Positions 9,390-18,530 of a stretch of DNA of 64,000 nt are shown here, piece after piece. Made by a program: the position numbers and the translations under genes. The number at the start of each line of letters is the position of its first letter. The first letter of the stretch is position 1. The notes beneath the pieces were generated by a model that was not told where the DNA came from, did not search any database, and worked only from the letters and a program-made list of their open reading frames with translations. Source of the DNA: Bosea vestrisii (GTDB lineage: Bacteria > Pseudomonadota > Alphaproteobacteria > Rhizobiales > Beijerinckiaceae); NCBI RefSeq assembly GCF_030144325.1, contig NZ_CP126307.1, forward strand, positions 4,492,001-4,556,000. Reading direction: 5' to 3'.

Positions 9390-10403
9390 ATGTCGATCTC
9401 ACGCCGCACGATCCTGCAGGGCGCCACTGCCGCCGCCACGATCGGGACCTTCTCGATCGCCCGCGCCCAGACGCCTGAGTTCACCTACAAATACGCCAAC
9501 AACCTGCCGCTGGCGCATCCGATGAACGTGCGCGCCGCCGAGGCGATGGAGAAGATCAAGGCCGAGACCAATGGCCGGGTCGTCATCCAGATCTTCCCGA
9601 ACAACCAGCTCGGCTCCGACACCGACATGCTGAACCAGGTCCGCTCCGGCGGCGTCGAGTTCTTCACGCTGTCGCCGCTGATCCTGTCGACGCTGGTGCC
9701 GAACGCCTCGGTCAGCGGCATCGGCTTCGCCTTCCCGGATTATGATTCCGTCTGGAAGGCGATGGATGGCGAGCTCGGTGCTTATGTCCGCGGGCAGATC
9801 GCCAAGGCGAACCTGCACGTCCTCGACAAGATCTGGGACAACGGCTTCCGCCAGATGACCTCGTCCAAGGGCCCGATCACGAGCCCGGCCGACCTCAAGG
9901 GCTTCAAGATCCGCGTGCCGGTCTCGCCGCTCTGGACCTCGATGTTCAAGGCCTTCGACTCGGCCCCGGCCAGCATCAACTTCGCCGAGGTCTATACGGC
10001 GCTGCAGACCAAGATCGTCGACGGCCAGGAGAACCCGCTCGCGATCATCGCGACCGCCAAGCTGTTCGAGGTTCAGAAGTACCTCTCGCTGACCAACCAT
10101 ATGTGGGACGGCTTCTGGTTCCTGGCCAATCGCCGCGCCTGGGACCGGCTGCCGCAGGACCTGCGCACCATCGTCGCCAAGAACATCGACGCCGCCGCTT
10201 TGCTAGAGCGTGCCGACGTCGCCAAGCTCAATGCCGGCCTGCAGGCCGAGCTGACCTCGAAGGGCATGGTCATCAACCCGACCAAGGCCGACGAATTCCG
10301 CGCCGCGCTGCAGAAGGCCGGCTTCTACGGCGAGTGGAAGGGCAAATACGGCGACGAGGCCTGGGCGATCCTGGAGAAGGCGGTCGGCGGCAAGCTGGCC
10401 TGA
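9390..10403 (+). CDS. TRAP transporter periplasmic substrate-binding protein (DctP family)
   Basis: This 337-residue protein starts with a twin-arginine-like signal (SRRTILQG, then a hydrophobic run ending ARAQ), so it is probably exported folded through Tat. The mature part is a DctP-type extracytoplasmic solute receptor with the family core FKIRVPVSPLW, NFAEVYTALQTKIVDGQENP and EVQKYLSLTNH; the Arg in KIRVP normally binds the substrate carboxylate. The ATG at 9390 has AGGGAGG (about 9376-9383) in front; an upstream ATG at 9363 would bury the RBS. It serves the fused permease upstream. The ligand is an organic acid of unknown identity. Confidence 0.92.
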   Translation: MSISRRTILQGATAAATIGTFSIARAQTPEFTYKYANNLPLAHPMNVRAAEAMEKIKAETNGRVVIQIFPNNQLGSDTDMLNQVRSGGVEFFTLSPLILSTLVPNASVSGIGFAFPDYDSVWKAMDGELGAYVRGQIAKANLHVLDKIWDNGFRQMTSSKGPITSPADLKGFKIRVPVSPLWTSMFKAFDSAPASINFAEVYTALQTKIVDGQENPLAIIATAKLFEVQKYLSLTNHMWDGFWFLANRRAWDRLPQDLRTIVAKNIDAAALLERADVAKLNAGLQAELTSKGMVINPTKADEFRAALQKAGFYGEWKGKYGDEAWAILEKAVGGKLA

Positions 10404-10426
10404 TCCAAGTCAGTCTCGATTGATCG

Positions 10427-10453
10427 TTGCGGCGCGCCTCAGGCGCGCCGCAA
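10427..10453. terminator. Hairpin between convergent dctP and outer-membrane protein genes
   Basis: A perfect 12-bp stem (TTGCGGCGCGCC and its complement) has a 3-nt loop. It lies 24 nt after the dctP stop and just before the stop of the convergent gene. It lacks a clear T-tract on either side, so it may terminate weakly or act as a transcript end stabiliser. Confidence 0.5.
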
Positions 10454-10458
10454 GCGTT

Positions 10459-11634
10459 TCAACCACCCTTCTTCGCCGTCTTGCCCGGGTCGCTGAAATC
10501 GAGCTGCTTCTGCAGTCCGAGCTGGACCACGAAGGCCGGCACCGCTTCGAGTCCAGTATCCTTGGTCTTGCGCCAGCCGGCCGAGGCGGTCGCGGTCATG
10601 CCGTTGCCGAGGCCGCGCGCATAGTCGAGGCCGATGCTGGCGGTGCGCGTCGTCGAGTCGAGCCCGAGATAATCCTCCAGCTTCTGTCTGATGGTGAGGG
10701 AGAGCGCGTTGGTGTCGTTGAAGCGGGCGGTGAGCTTGCCCTCGTGCTGGGTGACGAGATTGACCACCGCAAAGGGCAGGGTGGTGTCCTCGACGGTGCG
10801 GCCCGACGACAGGTCGAGCGTCAGCCATTCATAGGGAACGCGCAGCTTCGCCGTATAGAGCAGCTTCTTCTCGTTCTCGAACTCCTTGTCCGGGAAGATG
10901 ATCTGCAGCGGCGAGAGCGAGGCCTCGAACGTCGCTCCCTTGAGCGCCGTCGAGACGAAGAGATTGGGCTGCAACCGGTAGTTGTCACGGCGCATGCCGA
11001 GATAGTCGGTGCCGTTGGTGAAGCGCGTGCGTGACGCCATGAACGACACACCGATCTCGGTCTCGCTTTGGCGCCAGGCGATACCCGGCGTGATGCCGAG
11101 CGTGGCGAGGTTCTCGTCCTGAGGCAGGAAATCGCCGCTGGCGAAGACGTTGCGCTCGTTCAGCGCGGCGAGTCGGGCTTCGGCGTTGGCGAAGAGCCTG
11201 ATGGAGCCGAGGCTGAGATTGAGCCGCTCGCGCCAGGTCAGGCTGCTGCGGCGGCGCGACCAGGTCTGCTCGTTCTCGAGCGCCAGCGAGGATTGCAGGG
11301 TGAGGTTCTCGCCGATCCCGGTGGCGTGCTTCAGCATCAGCGTATGCAGCCGGCTGGCAGCGAGCTGGCGCGGATCGTACTGGGTGTCGACCAGGAGAAG
11401 GTCGAGCCCGTAGCCGTCCTGCACCGTGCCGCGCAGATAGTTCCAACTCGCAAAGCCGGTCAGCGTCGGGCTGCCCTTCTCGCCCTTGCTGTTGGTCGGG
11501 CTGGAATCGAAACCACCGCGCAGGCCGACCACCGCCGTCGAGACCAAACTCTCCTCCGCTTTCTCTCCGGCCGTCGCCGGAGGGGCGCAGAGCAAGGCGC
11601 AGCAAAGCGCGAATACCGTACGGACAGGACGCAT
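10459..11634 (-). CDS. Outer-membrane beta-barrel-like protein of unknown function
   Basis: I do not recognise this 391-residue protein. It has a clear Sec signal peptide (TVFALCCALLCAPPATAG). The mature chain alternates polar and hydrophobic residues in strand-like blocks (LTLQSSLALENEQTW, RLNLSLGSIRLFANAEARL, ASIGLDYARGL), as in outer-membrane barrels that read as beta-strand hairpins throughout. The C-terminus (LGLQKQLDFSDPG) has no terminal Phe, which argues against a standard Bam substrate or means extra residues follow the last strand. The start is the ATG at 11634; an in-frame TTG at 11655 is less likely. It is monocistronic with an AT-richer upstream region. Confidence 0.6.
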   Translation of the reverse strand: MRPVRTVFALCCALLCAPPATAGEKAEESLVSTAVVGLRGGFDSSPTNSKGEKGSPTLTGFASWNYLRGTVQDGYGLDLLLVDTQYDPRQLAASRLHTLMLKHATGIGENLTLQSSLALENEQTWSRRRSSLTWRERLNLSLGSIRLFANAEARLAALNERNVFASGDFLPQDENLATLGITPGIAWRQSETEIGVSFMASRTRFTNGTDYLGMRRDNYRLQPNLFVSTALKGATFEASLSPLQIIFPDKEFENEKKLLYTAKLRVPYEWLTLDLSSGRTVEDTTLPFAVVNLVTQHEGKLTARFNDTNALSLTIRQKLEDYLGLDSTTRTASIGLDYARGLGNGMTATASAGWRKTKDTGLEAVPAFVVQLGLQKQLDFSDPGKTAKKGG

Positions 11635-11890
11635 GATATCACCCCTCTCAGACAAAGATAGGTGATCATGCCTAACGGCCAGTTAATTCAATCAAGATGT
11701 TGCTGGTAGTTCAAAGAATAGGTCTAGTGTAATACATTGAAACCGAGGTAATATTGGCTTCTGTATTCAAGCGCTCTCCGGTTAAGGCTAGCAAGTATGG
11801 TTAACAATGCGTTCAGATTGTGCTCAAAGTAAAACACAACCATAACGTGCATATCGCTTCGATACCCGGAGCGAGTGCAGGGAGAGAAAG

Positions 11891-12154
11891 ATGAAGTACG
11901 CAATTGTTCTTGCCTCGATCGCTGCCTTTTCCGTCACCCCCGCCTTCGCCGGCAGCAAGGGCGGCCGCGGCGGCGGCCTTCTCGGTGGACTGGTCACCTC
12001 GGTGGCCTCGGTCACGACTGCCGTCTCGAACGTCAAGGTGCTCAACAACGTCTCGGTGCTGAGCGGCAACGGCATCCTGAACGGCAACCGGGTCAGCGTC
12101 GGCCGTGGCGGTATCGGCATCGGCAATGGCGGGCACGGCTGCGGCTGCAACTGA
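11891..12154 (+). CDS. Small secreted Gly/Asn-rich protein, 87 residues
   Basis: A Sec signal peptide (MKYAIVLASIAAFSVTPAFA) is followed by about 67 residues made of a Gly-rich start (GGRGGGLLGGL), an Ala/Thr/Ser/Val helix-like block, an Asn-rich repeat (NNVSVLSGNGILNGNRVSV) and a Gly-rich tail ending HGCGCN with two cysteines. No family is recognised. GGGAGAGAAAG stands before the ATG, a strong terminator follows at 12197, and the upstream region is AT-richer than the rest of the window, all consistent with a discrete, well-expressed single-gene unit. It may be an envelope or surface peptide. Confidence 0.7.
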   Translation: MKYAIVLASIAAFSVTPAFAGSKGGRGGGLLGGLVTSVASVTTAVSNVKVLNNVSVLSGNGILNGNRVSVGRGGIGIGNGGHGCGCN

Positions 12155-12196
12155 GACCTGAGGAGAGCCAGGCCGGTCGATGACACCAGCCCGGAG

Positions 12197-12229
12197 GAAG
12201 AGAGGAGCGAGCGCCGCTCCTCTCTTCTT
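12197..12229 (+). terminator. Rho-independent-like terminator after the Gly-rich protein gene
   Basis: A perfect 13-bp stem (GAAGAGAGGAGCG and its complement) with a 5-nt loop is followed by CTTCTTC. It lies 43 nt after the stop of the 87-residue gene. Confidence 0.7.
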
Positions 12230-12248
12230 CACGGCATTCGAGAGTTGT

Positions 12249-12266
12249 CTACCTGCCGACCGGTAG
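12249..12266. promoter_or_regulatory. Candidate TetR operator before the acyl-CoA dehydrogenase
   Basis: The 18-bp imperfect palindrome CTACC-N8-GGTAG lies 27-44 nt upstream of the dehydrogenase start. Its GACCGGTAGG half resembles the GACCGGT-type sites used by many TetR regulators of acyl-CoA genes. The tetR gene at the end of this operon is the obvious candidate to bind here. Confidence 0.35.
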
Positions 12267-12292
12267 GATAAGCTATGCGGAGACATGGGAGC

Positions 12293-13481
12293 ATGCTGGC
12301 GGCGATGGACAATTTCGATGCAGCTGGCGGCGGGACCCTCCGCTCGCCCTATTTCAGCGAGGAACACGAGGCGCTGCGCGACCAGTTGCGCCGCTTCGTC
12401 GCGAGCGAGGTCAAGCCGCACGGGCTCGCCTGGGAAGAGGCCGGCATGGTGCCGCGCGAGGTGCTGCGCCGCATGGGCGAGCTCGGCTTCCTCGGCATCC
12501 GCTACCCGGCCGAATATGGCGGCTCCGAGCTCGACACGCTCGCCACCGTTGTGCTGGCCGAGGAGCTCGGCCGCTCGACCTTCTCGGGCTTTGCCATCAC
12601 GGCGCTCGTCCACACCGACATGGCCTCGGTCCATGTCCTCCATGCCGGCAGCAAGGAGCAGCGCGACCGCTGGCTGCCCGACATCATCGCCGGCAAGGTG
12701 ATCTGCGCCATCGCCGTCACCGAGCCCGATGCCGGCTCCGACGTGAAGGGCATTCGCACCTCGGCGCGGCGCGAGGGCGATTCCTACGTGCTGAACGGCG
12801 CCAAGATGTTCATCACCAATGGCGTCCACGCCGATCTCTACTGCGTCGCCGCCAAGACCGATCCGTCGGCGAAGCCCCTCGCAGGCGGTCTCGATGTTCC
12901 TGGTCGAGAAAGGCACGCCGGGCTTCCGCGTCGGCCGCGCCCTCGACAAGCATGGCTGGCGTTCCTCGGACACTGCCGAGCTGATCTTCGAGGATTGCCG
13001 GATTCCCGCCGAGAACCTGCTCGGCGGCGAGGGACGCGGCTTCTACGCGATCATGCGCAACTTCCAGAACGAGCGCACCGTGATCGGCGCCATGGCGATG
13101 GGCGAGGCGCAGGCCGCGATCGAGCTGACGGTCGACTATGTCCGCACGCGCATGGCCTTCGGCGCGCCGCTCTGGGACAAGCAGGCGATCCGCCAGAAGC
13201 TCGCCATGCTCTCCGCCAAGGTCGAGGCCGGGCGCCAGCTCGTCCACCATGCCGCCTGGCTCGATGCCAGGGGCTTCGACGCGACGCGCGAGGTCTCGAT
13301 GGTCAAGGCTTATTGCGGCGAACTGGTCAACGAGGTCATGTACGCCTGCGTCCAGTTCCATGGCGGCATGGGCTTCATGCGCGAGAGCGCGATCGAGCGC
13401 ATGGCCCGCGACGCACGCGTCCAGGCGATCGGCGGCGGCGCCACCGAAGTCATGCTCGAAGAGGTGGCGAAGCGCCTGTGA
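12293..13481 (+). pseudogene. Acyl-CoA dehydrogenase, split by a +1 frameshift
   Basis: Joined across one frameshift, this is an acyl-CoA dehydrogenase of about 395 residues: FAD-dependent alpha,beta-desaturation of an acyl-CoA. The first part runs to about nt 12878 and shows AVTEPDAGSD and NGAKMFITNG. The second part resumes at SQAVSMFLVEKG and ends with QFHGGMGFMRESAIERMARDAR and IGGGATEVM. An extra C in the CCCC run at 12875-12878 causes the break. The IGGG motif, without the Glu of medium-chain enzymes, is common in bacterial members whose base sits elsewhere. ATGs at 12275 and 12305 are alternative starts; GGAG favours 12293. The stop overlaps tetR. Confidence 0.8.
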
Positions 13482-14098
13482 CGGTCGTGACGGGACGCAG
13501 CGAGCGGGCGGAGCTGGCGGGCGGCGCACGCCGCCTCATCCTCGATCATGCTGCACGTTTGCTGCGCAGCAATGGCTATCACCAGACCAGCCTGCGCGAG
13601 ATCGCCGAAGCCGTCGGCATCCGCAAGGCCAGCCTCTACCATCACTTCGCCTCGAAGGAGGAGATCGTCGAGGCGGTGGTCAATGACGGTGTCCGCTTAG
13701 TCCACGAGGCCGTGGCGGCAGCGCTCGCCGCCGCCGGCGAAACCGATCCGCGCCGCCGGCTCGCAGCGGCGATCGCAGCGCATTTGTCGGCACTGCACGG
13801 CCATTCAGACTACACCTGCGCCAGCATCAAGGTCTTCAGCTTCGGCGAGAACCCGACGCCGGAGAGCGTCCGGCGCATGCGGCGCGACTATGAGGATGTC
13901 TGGCGCTTGCTGATCGAGGAGCTCGCCGGCACGGGCGCGCTCGCGGCGGGGGCCGCGCCGGAGCGGCTGCGCCTCTTCCTGCTCGGGGCAATGAACGGCT
14001 CGGTCGACTGGTATCGCGAGGGGCGCTTCGATATCGACCAGCTTGCGGATGAACTCGCGGCGCTGGTCGCGCCGATCAAGGTCGGCGGAGAGAGCTAG
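13478..14098 (+). CDS. TetR-family transcriptional regulator
   Basis: This 206-residue repressor has its HTH near residues 25-60 (TSLREIAEAVGIRKASLYHHF), followed by an all-helical ligand domain. I place the start at the GTG at 13478, which overlaps the acyl-CoA dehydrogenase stop in a GTGA arrangement; a second GTG lies three codons on. The upstream dehydrogenase frame reads straight into this gene only because of the frameshift, so the apparent long fusion is artificial. Likely role: ligand-released repressor of the dehydrogenase operon, with an acyl-CoA as plausible effector. Confidence 0.85.
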   Translation: MTVVTGRSERAELAGGARRLILDHAARLLRSNGYHQTSLREIAEAVGIRKASLYHHFASKEEIVEAVVNDGVRLVHEAVAAALAAAGETDPRRRLAAAIAAHLSALHGHSDYTCASIKVFSFGENPTPESVRRMRRDYEDVWRLLIEELAGTGALAAGAAPERLRLFLLGAMNGSVDWYREGRFDIDQLADELAALVAPIKVGGES

Positions 14099-14172
14099 CC
14101 AAGACTATTGGCCAAGACAGCTGGCCATTTCACCTTAACCTCGCTTTGACCAGCGCCGGGTGACGGTAGGCC

Positions 14173-16490
14173 ATGACGCGCGACGGCCTGTTTCGATTCG
14201 GTGGTGAATTCCGCGATTCCCTCCGGGAGGTGGCGTTCCGCGATGCGCGTTTTGCCGAAATGCTCCGGCAGTGCCGCCTGATCTTCCTGATCTCGGCGAT
14301 CCTCAACACGCTCTTCCTCGCCAGCGACTGGCGCTTCCACGGCACGCCGCATTTCTTCGTCGCCGTGCCGGCACGGCTCGCGGTCGTCTTCGCCTCGCTG
14401 CTCTGCTTCGCACTAGTGCGCCGAGCGACGCGGTTCTCGCAGGCGCAAGGAGTGCTGATCGGCTGGGAGGTCACGACCGCCCTCGCGGTCGCGCTGCTGG
14501 TGTCCTCGCGCAGTGATCTCGCGCTCTTCGTCGTGCTGATGCTGCCCTCGATCTTCTATCTGGTGGCGCCGACGGCCTTTCGCTGGAGCATGGTCCTGGG
14601 TGTCGGTTGCAGTGCTCTGATGCTCGCCGGCTACCTTGGTCGCGGGCCGATGCCCACGACCTTGCCGGGCCTGATCCTCGTCCTCGTGATGCTCAATTTC
14701 GCGCTCGGGCTGGTAGTCGTCCACGGCAACCGCCTGCGCCGGCTCGAATGGGCGGCGACGCAGGCCGAGCGCCAGGCCAAGGACGAGCTCGTCGCCAGCC
14801 AGGCGATGATCGAGCGCATCTTCATGGCTGTGCCGATCCCGCTCATCGTCACCTCGCGCGAGGAGGGCCGCTTCCTGCGCGGCAACGATGCAGCAAAGCG
14901 CTATTTCGGCGAGGAGGTCACGCAGGCACAGGTCCAGGACATCCTGCTCGATGGCGGCAACAGGCGCATGATCGCCCGCTTGCTGCATGAGCAGGAGCAG
15001 ATCAAAAGCCATGAGGCGAAGGTCCGCGACGGCAGCGGCGCCGTGCGCGACGTCCTGATCACCGCGACGACGCTGCCGATCGGCGAAGCACCGGCAGTCG
15101 TCGCCGGGATCGTCGACATCACCGACCGCAAGGCGGCCGAAGCGCGGACCCGCCTGCAGGCGACACATGATGCGCTGACAGGCTTGCCGAATCGGCTGCT
15201 CTTTGGCGAGCGCCTGCAGCGGGAGCTGGCGCGCATGGCGCGCAAGGGCGGCGCGGTCGGGCTCTTCCTGATCGACCTCGACGACTTCAAATCGGTCAAC
15301 GACACGCTCGGCCACGATGCCGGTGACGCGCTGCTGATTCAGGCGGCGGCGCGGCTTTCCGCAGCGATCGGCCCGGAGGACTTTGTCGCCCGTCTCGGCG
15401 GTGACGAGTTCATCGTGCTCTCCGCCGAGCGGCTGACGGCGGCGCAGGCCCTGGCGAAGGGGGAGCGGCTGATCGAGGTGCTGCGCCAGCCCTGCGAACA
15501 TGCCGGGCAGACGATCGCGACGCGGGCGAGCCTCGGCCTTGCGTTCGCGCCCGAGCATGATCGGGATGCCGTCGAGCTGATGAAGGACGCCGATCTCGCG
15601 CTCTACCGGGCCAAGGCGAACGGCCGCAACATGGCGATCGTCTACGAGCCGGCGATGCGGGCCGCGATGGCGCGCCGCGTCGCCGTCTGCCAGGGGCTGG
15701 CCGGCGCGCTGAAGGAGGAGCGCATCCTGCCCTTCTACCAGCCGCAGGTCGCGCTCGACACCGGCCGGATCATCGGTTTCGAGGCGCTGGCGCGTTGGCG
15801 CCATGCCGAGCGCGGCATCATCCCGGCCGCCGCCTTCCAGGAAGGTTTCAGGACGCCGAGATCGCCAACGGGATCAGCGATGCGATCATCGCTGCGGCGG
15901 TGAGCGATCTCAGGCGCTGGCTCGACGCCGGCCTTGATGTCGGGCACGTCCATGTCAATCTCGCAGCGAGCGTCTTCCGCGACCCCGCGCTGCCGGAGCG
16001 CCTGCTCGGTCAGCTGGTAGCCGCCGGTGTGCCGGCCGATCGCTTCGGCGTCGAGGTCACCGAGACGGTGCTGCTCACCCGCAATGCCGATGAGGCCGAG
16101 CGCACGCTGAAGACGCTGCGCGCCGCGGGCCTGCGCGTCGCGCTCGACGATTTCGGCACGGGCTACGCCTCGCTGACCCATCTCAAGCGCTTCCCGGTCG
16201 ATGCCCTCAAGATCGATCGCGGCTTCGTCAGCCATGTCGCCGAAGGGCGCGGTGACGCAGCGATCGTGCGGGCGCTGATCCAGCTCGCGGCCGATCTCGG
16301 TCTCGATGTCGTCGCCGAGGGGGTCGAGACTCTCGAGCAGGAGGCCTTCCTGCGCGAGCATGGCTGCCGCTTCGCGCAGGGCTACCGCTATGCCAAGCCA
16401 GCGCCTGCCGGCCGCGTGCCCTGGCTGTTGCAGCTGCCGGACCTGTTGCCGAAGAACGGCGCCATGCATGGGGATAGTGCCGCTGCCTGA
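14173..16490 (+). pseudogene. Membrane PAS-GGDEF-EAL cyclic-di-GMP protein, split by a -1 frameshift
   Basis: The joined protein of about 772 residues has an N-terminal multi-helix membrane region (about residues 35-205), a PAS-like segment (about 215-320), a GGDEF domain with an intact RLGGDEF (about 407-413) and an EAL domain beginning FYQPQVALDTG with FEALARW near residue 535. After the break at about nt 15849 (one C missing, so TTTCAGG replaces expected TTTCCAGG), the EAL domain continues with HVNLAAS, EVTETVLL, DDFGTGYASL, KIDRGFV and AEGVET, all catalytic motifs preserved. If intact it could make and degrade c-di-GMP; as read, the phosphodiesterase half is lost. Confidence 0.85.
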
Positions 16491-16561
16491 GCCGGCGCAC
16501 TGGTCGCGGCGCGGTTTTCGTGGCGCTATGCGCGCTTCCGGATCAAAGCCACGAGCCTTGC

Positions 16562-17656
16562 ATGCGCGCCTTCTACCATCCCGACCAGTCGAAGCACGAT
16601 CCGCAGCAATATATGCGCTTCGGCCAGATCGTGGCGCCGAAGGACCTGCCGGAGCGGACCGAGCGGCTGCTCGGCGCGCTGGCCAAGCATGGCGTCACGC
16701 CGGAGCGTCCGGCCGAGCACGGCACCGGCCCGATCCTTGCGGTTCATGACGAGGGCTTTGTTCGCTTCCTCGAAGGGCTGTGGGCGCGCTGGCTTGCCCT
16801 GCCCGAGCGTGGACCCGAGGCCTGGCCCAACACCTTCCCCTATTGGAGCGGCCGTACCGACGAGGATGTCCGCCCGCCCTGCCGGCCGACCGGGATCATG
16901 GGCCAGCTCGGCTGGTATCTCGGCGACCTCTCCGTGCCGGTCGGCGAGCATTGCTGGCTCTCGACCTTGCGCTCGGCCGAGACGGCAGTCTCGGGCGCCG
17001 AGGCGATCCTCGCCGGCGAACGCGCCGTCTATTCGCTCTGCCGCCCCTCGGGGCATCACGCCCGCGCCGACCGCGCCACCGGCTTCTGCTATCTCAACAA
17101 CACAGCGATCGCGGCGCAGCGCCTGCGCAGCAAATTCGGCAAGGTCGCGATCCTCGATGTCGACGCTCATCACGGCGACGGTACCCAGCAGATCTTCTAT
17201 CGTCGCGACGACGTGCTGACGATCTCGGTCCATGCCGATCCCGTCAACTACTACCCCTTCTTCACCGGCTATGAGGACGAGCGCGGCAATGGGGCAGGGG
17301 ACGGCTTCAATCTCAACCTGCCGCTCGCCCACGGCGCTGCCGGCGCCGAGATGGAAGCGGCGGTCGACCGCGCCGGTCGCGCCATCCGCGAGTTCGGCGC
17401 GGAAGCCCTGGTGATCGCGCTCGGCTACGACGCCCACAAGGACGATCCGATCGGCGTGCTCAAGCTCGAAGCTGCCGATTTCGGCACGATCGGCGAGCGG
17501 GTAAAGGCGCTCGGCCTGCCGACCTTGGTGGTGCAGGAGGGGGTTACGCGATCGAGGCGATCGGCGATTGCCTCGACGCGTTCCTGGGTGGATTCAAGTG
17601 ATGCCCCTTCTCCCCTCGGGGGAGAAGGTCCCGGCAGGGGGATGAGGGCGGTGTGA
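16562..17656 (+). CDS. Histone deacetylase-family protein, acetylpolyamine amidohydrolase-like, with shifted C-terminus
   Basis: The frame encodes a zinc deacetylase of the class II HDAC / acetylpolyamine amidohydrolase type, with SGHHARADRATGFCYLNN, the metal site DVDAHHGDGTQQIF, HADPVNYYPFFTGY and the second metal Asp in GYDAHKDD. It probably removes acetyl groups from small amines such as acetylpolyamines. The last residues are aberrant: after VVQEG the frame shifts because the G run at 17539-17543 is one base short. With one more G the protein continues GYAIEAIGDCLDAFLGGFK and stops at 17601, as expected for the family. The start is the ATG of MRAFYHP at 16562; an earlier ATG at 16520 is less likely. 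Confidence 0.82.
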   Translation: MRAFYHPDQSKHDPQQYMRFGQIVAPKDLPERTERLLGALAKHGVTPERPAEHGTGPILAVHDEGFVRFLEGLWARWLALPERGPEAWPNTFPYWSGRTDEDVRPPCRPTGIMGQLGWYLGDLSVPVGEHCWLSTLRSAETAVSGAEAILAGERAVYSLCRPSGHHARADRATGFCYLNNTAIAAQRLRSKFGKVAILDVDAHHGDGTQQIFYRRDDVLTISVHADPVNYYPFFTGYEDERGNGAGDGFNLNLPLAHGAAGAEMEAAVDRAGRAIREFGAEALVIALGYDAHKDDPIGVLKLEAADFGTIGERVKALGLPTLVVQEGVTRSRRSAIASTRSWVDSSDAPSPLGGEGPGRGMRAV

Positions 17657-17742
17657 CTGGATGAAGAAAAGGGCCGCTTGCGCGACCCTTCCCTCATCCG
17701 ACCCAGCTTCGCCGGGCCACCTTCTCCCCCGAGGGGAGAAGG
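17607..17742. repeat. Inverted repeat element (CCTTCTCCCC / GGATGAGGG type)
   Basis: The left arm (17607-17647) and right arm (17691-17742) are inverted, each also containing a local palindrome (CCTTCTCCCCTCGGGGGAGAAGG-like). It fills the gap between the convergent deacetylase and msrA genes and could terminate both. Confidence 0.8.
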
Positions 17743-17751
17743 AAGGTTCCG

Positions 17752-18258
17752 CTATTCCGCGGCCTCGCGACGCGGCAGCACCCAATCCGGGCGGACCCAG
17801 TGGCAGGTGTAGCCGGCCGGATAGCGCTCCAGATAATCCTGGTGCTCCGGCTCCGCCTCCCAGAAATCGCCTTCGGGCTTCAGTTCCGTGGTCACCTTGC
17901 CCGGCCAGCGCCCGGAGGCGTTGACCTCGGCGATCACCTCCTCGGCGGTCTTCTTTTGCGCCTCGTCGACATAGTAGATGCCCGAGCGATAGCTGGTGCC
18001 GAGGTCGTTGCCCTGGCGGTTCAGCGTCGTCGGATCATGGATCTGGAAGAAGAACTCCACCAGTTGGCGGTAGCCGATCTTGCCGGGATCGAAGGTGATC
18101 TCGATGCCCTCGGCATGGGTCCCGTGATTGCGATAGGTCGCATTCTTCACGTCGCCGCCGGTGTAGCCGACCCGGGTCGTCTCGACGCCGGGGAGCTTGC
18201 GGATCAGGTCCTGCATGCCCCAGAAGCAACCGCCTGCGAGTACAGCACGTTCCGTCAT
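17752..18258 (-). CDS. msrA: Peptide-methionine (S)-S-oxide reductase MsrA
   Basis: This 168-residue enzyme reduces the S epimer of methionine sulfoxide in proteins. The catalytic motif GGCFWG is near residues 8-13, followed by the family blocks GYTGGDVKNATY, HAEGIEITFDP, FFQIHDPTTLNRQGND and YRSGIYY. The ATG at 18258 has an excellent AAGGAGG ribosome binding site; an ATG 11 codons earlier does not. It stands alone, between palindromic repeats on both sides. Confidence 0.96.
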   Translation of the reverse strand: MTERAVLAGGCFWGMQDLIRKLPGVETTRVGYTGGDVKNATYRNHGTHAEGIEITFDPGKIGYRQLVEFFFQIHDPTTLNRQGNDLGTSYRSGIYYVDEAQKKTAEEVIAEVNASGRWPGKVTTELKPEGDFWEAEPEHQDYLERYPAGYTCHWVRPDWVLPRREAAE

Positions 18259-18355
18259 GTCAAACCTCCTTGATCCCGCCGAGATAAGCATCGAAGCCTG
18301 AGTTCGCCATGGCGTCGCATCAGGTTACGGCTGGCAAGGCTGATCGCCTTGATTC

Positions 18356-18504
18356 CTCCCTTCCCCCTTGTGGGGAAGGGTATGGGGATGGGGGCGAGCG
18401 ACCGGGTGATCCGGGACTTGTAGAAGCGGATCAGCCTGGTTCCCGGCGAATTCGCTTCGACTTTACGCCCCCCACCCCGACCCCCTCCCCACAAGGGGGA
18501 GGGG
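18356..18504. repeat. Inverted repeat element (CCCTTCCCC / GGGGAAGGG type)
   Basis: The arms 18356-18394 and 18468-18503 are inverted: CCTTGTGGGGAAGGGT...GGGGATGGGGGC pairs with GCCCCCCACCCCGA...CTCCCCACAAGG. It occupies the space between msrA and the ThDP-enzyme stop and has no coding potential. Confidence 0.8.
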
Positions 18505-18530
18505 TTTCTCGCGCCTCTTCCGTACTACGC

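Noticed and set aside
12275..14098. Apparent 607-residue acyl-CoA dehydrogenase-TetR fusion
   Set aside because: The middle third is out-of-frame nonsense caused by the indel at 12875-12878; two separate genes explain it.
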